Positions 60,402 through 64,000 of a DNA stretch of 64,000 bases are shown here, in pieces. The translations under genes and the position numbers were made by a program. Source of the DNA: Druceiella hillmani. Taxonomy: Eukaryota; Arthropoda; Insecta; Lepidoptera; Hepialidae. A model generated the notes under the pieces. The model did not search any database. It was not told the origin of the DNA and worked only from the letters and a program-made list of their open reading frames with translations. Location of the stretch: NCBI GenBank assembly GCA_039881145.1, contig JAYKKI010000074.1, positions 7,260,001 to 7,324,000 of the forward strand. The letters are read 5' to 3'. How positions within the stretch are numbered: position 1 is the stretch's first letter; each line of letters begins with the position of its first letter.

Positions 60402-62550
60402 CAATTAACGAAGATTTACAAATGATTTTTAATGAGAATTACAAATGATTCCTCTATTATAAACATTTCTATACTGCAATTGGCTTTACATTTTTAAATT
60501 AACATTTTAACAGATTATAATAAAAAAATAGCACCGAGCCACTGCAAGTCTTAGCACGCATGTCAAGATCATTTCATCTGATGCTAGTAGATTTCGCGTA
60601 GATGCTATCTATCGCCTGTCGCTGCTTTATTTGAGATATCATAAAATATCTGAGTAAAACATGAAAATCGCGGTAGATTTCGATACTATTCCCATTTTAA
60701 ATAGATATCAAAATGTTTATAATTATATGACGCGCTATTTACCAGATAGTTTTTACATGACACCACTTGATGTCAACGAATGACATCGTGATATCAAATT
60801 TTTTTTTCTTTTTCGAATATATAATTGTATAAAAAGGGGTGTTCTCGTACCATCTAGTAAGTCTGACTTTCATCCATAGTTATAAGATGACTTATATAAA
60901 CATAATGCCGATTTTTCACACATTTGTCCTTAAGAATAAACAACTAATATGTTTCCCTTTTTTTCAATAAATTAATTCCCAGATAATGCTAAAGTTTATG
61001 TCATTCGTAATCGATTCACATCCTTTACAATAATTTATTTTATGAATGATCATCAAATTAAAAATTCAACACTACAAGACCGGAAACATGATCCACGCTG
61101 ACTGTAAGTGGATGGGGGAAAATAAATATTAGACGTCGTTCTTATTAGACGTCCATTTCCACCGTAGAAATACCGAATACAACCTCTAACCTATTAATTT
61201 TCCTTAGCTGCGTGGATATTGATACACTATCATATACCATTCACAATTCCTCATTATATGTTACATTGAATAGTCACCTTTAAATCTGAAAAACCAATAT
61301 TTAACATTTAAATATTTAAAAAGCTTGCTATAATTGATGAACATGAATGCATTACATCAAAAAAATTAATATAATTTTTGTTGAATATGAAAAAATAACC
61401 ATACTGTATTCATGTGTAAAAAAGAAAAGCAATGTGGCGCCTTTGCGTTCATTTTTCACAGTTTTGCCTTTGATCACTTTTCTGTTTACGTAAAAAATGT
61501 TAAATGGATACACATATGAAACGACGTTTTAGACATAAGAGTTAAATATAATAATTTTCAGTTCATACCACTATGCAATACTGCAAAATATACACGAAAC
61601 TAATAAATAAATACTTACGTTATGTTTTGTTCTGTTTTAGATACACGTTATCTGTTGTATTGTGATTAACAAAATATGCGAAGAAAAAAGCATTCCGATG
61701 GTGTGATCGCATAAAAGATTTGATAAAAATAAATTTGTCATTGTTCACTATATCACTAAAAATAGTCAAATTTAAGTGTGAAAAAAACTAGAAATACCTT
61801 CTCAAATTCAATGTTTTTGCAAAAAATTAAATATAGATTAAATATGAAAATATTAAGTAAAAAGAGTCTGAACTAAAATCACTTCTTCGTCCCTTATAGA
61901 CGTCCTTTATATGTTTCGACACAAAATAACACAGATATCACGATATATATTTAAATATTGTCCTTCATAAAACATATCACTCTCTTTTAGGATTAGGTAC
62001 TGCCCCGCTCCCCAATAATTCCCCAACAAATAATTTTTTGGTAAAATATCATGCAACAACGTATGGTTCAAGACAGATTTTCTATAACAATAAATACGAT
62101 CGAACGTCAAACTTCAAATAAAACCAGATTATTCTCGGCGCTCTACCCGATTTAACACTTAATATAATTGTTGATCATTTACGACGAGTTTATATTTTCA
62201 CTCACTACACACCTGACGTTTCTTGGTACGGTAGCCGATTTTACTTGTCGGCTTTCAGCTTGTTAGAAACCAGTTTGTTAGAATAATCATAGTTATATTT
62301 ATTCAAAACCGCAAAATAAATAACACTTATTCAAATCTAACATCTTCCTTGGTACCTATATGAAAAAAGTCACATAGTAAATCCTTTCAAGTGTAGACAA
62401 GGGCTTTCGCGTTACTTCGTTATCGAAAAAATAAAATATTGTAGTTGATCAACTCGCAAAAATAAAGATAATAGCCAAATAATTCCTCGTTGTTAAGATT
62501 ACAAAAGCCACAGTTCTAGTTTCTACAACATGCATGGGTTTAATACTCAT
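60402..62550. other. AT-rich spacer, no gene seen
   Basis: A 67-codon minus frame at 61,907-62,110 has no recognisable feature. No repeat or structure of note. Confidence 0.45.
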
Positions 62551-63271
62551 GCTCTTAATAAAAACACTCAAGAACAAAATTATTGAAAAGAATGAGTAGA
62601 ATAACGTTGATTTATCGAGATCTGGAATGCTAAGCGTAATGTCTACGCATGTAGGGAATAAGATAAATATGCGACTGTACGTTCGTCTTGAACAAGCTCT
62701 TAATAATAACACTCAAGAACAGAATTGTTGAAAGGAATGATTAGAATAACGTTGATTTATCGAGATCTGGAATGCTAAACGTAATGTCTACGCGTGTAGG
62801 GAATAAGATAAATATGCGACTGTACGTTCGTCTTGAACAAGCTCTTAATAATAACACTCAAGAACAGAATTGTTGAAAGGAATGATTAGAATAACGTTGA
62901 TTTATCGAGATGGGGAATGTTAAGCGTAATGTCTACGCGTGTAGGGAATAAGATAAATCTTGCGACTGTACGTTCGTCTTGAACAAGCTCTTAATAATAA
63001 CACTCAAGAACAAAATTGTTGAAAAGAATGATTAGAATAACGTTGATTTATCGAGATCTGGAATGCTAAACGTAATGTCTACGCATGTAGAGAATAAGAT
63101 AAATATGCGACTGTACGTTCGTCTTGAACAAGCTCTTAATAATAACACTCGAGAACAGAATTATTGAAAAGAATGATTAGAATAACGTTGATTTATCGAG
63201 ATCTGGATTGCTAAGCATAATGTCTACGCATGTAGGGAATAAGATAAATCATGCGACTGTATGTTCGTAGT
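62551..63271. repeat. 145-bp tandem repeat array, 5 copies
   Basis: GCTCTTAATAATAACACTCA starts at 62,551, 62,696, 62,841, 62,987 and 63,132 (period 145-146). Each unit carries GAATAACGTTGATTTATCGA, GATCTGGAATGCTAA, GTAATGTCTACGCrTGTAGG and CGACTGTACGTTCGTCTTGA. Copies differ at a few positions. The first copy is the most diverged at its left edge. An 87-codon frame overlaps the first unit only. Confidence 0.97.
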
Positions 63272-63960
63272 ACAAATAATAAATTGGCAACCGTTAGCCC
63301 TGGCTAGATAGAGGCTGTGACCGAAATATTTAATGTCTTCAGAAAAAAATCAATACAATTCGCTGGACATATGGAATGTTTTATGAATATGGATTAACAC
63401 GAGTGTTATGCGGAGCCGGACAGAATTTATTTCGATGATCTATTTTGTTTTGCTGATGCATAGTACTGTTAATATTAATGACTAATTATAAACAACATTA
63501 CTGCGGTACTAATGTTGAATGGACACTGAATTAAGAAATGTTATTTTAAACGAAAACACGTCATAGAAAAAATATAGTGGTAAATCTCGTTGAACAGGGC
63601 AATAAAAATTAGAAAAAAGAAAATTTGGAAGAATTCAATATTTGTCCACAAATCCTTAATATTAATTTATATTATAGTAATATAATAGAAAGTATTTTCT
63701 TCTTGGTTTTTTCATCTAACATATCCTTAATATTATTTTAGAAATGTTTACCCTTAAATTAATAATACAGACTAATAGAATATTTTTTTATATATTAATT
63801 GTTTACTGTTTTTTGTAAATTTCACTATTAACTCATTGAAAATACTACACGAATTGAATAATATGACAAGCAATTTTTTGCCAGTTTATTTTTGAAGACC
63901 ATAATTTTTAAACTTAACTTTATCTAATTATTACTTGATCTAAGCGTATCGTTTCACATA
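63272..63960. other. AT-rich spacer, no feature seen
   Basis: No open frame or repeat of note before the element at the window edge. Confidence 0.45.
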
Positions 63961-64000
63961 TTGAATATATTTGGCGTTAATTTTGTAGAAATTCATTATT
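63961..64000 (+). mobile_element. FB-A foldback element, copy F (cut by window end)
   Basis: The last 40 bases are the FB-A leader, starting TTGAATATATTTGGCGTTAA and continuing TTTTGTAGAAATTCATTATT, identical to copy B over this length. The rest lies outside the window. Confidence 0.9.

Overview
The window is AT-rich, intergenic or intronic DNA from an insect nuclear genome, most likely a moth or butterfly (Lepidoptera). I found no host protein-coding gene, rRNA or tRNA in 64 kb. The longest open frames are about 110-116 codons. They fall in microsatellites, tandem repeats, palindromes or random AT-rich sequence, and none resembles a host protein. The lepidopteran call rests on recall of dispersed-repeat fragments: the GCGGAACCCT ... 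ACACGCACTTGGCCGG motif near 14.64-14.69 kb, the ACCCTTATAGATCACTTCGTTGTC motif split over 30.33-30.35 kb, and an RTE-type LINE tail (DAYVQQWTETG) at 45.33 kb. It is a judgement from memory, not a search result.

What can be supported is almost entirely repeats. (1) A family of foldback elements (called FB-A here) has copies at 14.2, 16.7, 19.5, 50.7 and 60.2 kb and a copy cut by the window end at 63.96 kb. Each has a 38-40 nt 5' leader, then a hairpin of up to about 110-bp arms whose end is the element's 3' end. Four of the five complete copies are flanked by 9-14 bp target-site duplications. I regard this family as the most interesting item. (2) A second foldback MITE, about 375 bp, lies at 3.8-4.16 kb. 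(3) A dead mariner with recognisable TIRs and TA duplication lies at 27,623-28,794. (4) A decayed Helitron helicase C-terminus lies at 25.65-26.2 kb on the minus strand. (5) A SINE-like element with an RTE tail lies at 45.1-45.37 kb. (6) About a dozen tandem arrays have unit lengths of 20, 25, 34, 45, 52, 54, 61, 62, 111, 131, 145 and 155 bp. (7) There are about ten long (TA)n microsatellites. (8) Many isolated perfect hairpins have 15-19 bp arms and 3-10 nt loops.

Against this background stand a dozen GC-rich islands of 150-800 bp, at 2.8, 6.4-7.1, 9.5, 13.5, 17.4, 25.3, 29.7, 36.6, 39.2, 45.6-46.1, 47.8, 52.1 and 53.8 kb. They carry no convincing open frame and are the best candidates for conserved cis-regulatory modules. 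Two of the non-repeat stretches (32.7 and 36.6 kb) share a diverged block of about 43 bp. No operon-like or pathway logic can be drawn because no working gene is present. The working picture is a gene desert or very large intron shaped by transposon decay, tandem duplication and inverted-repeat formation.
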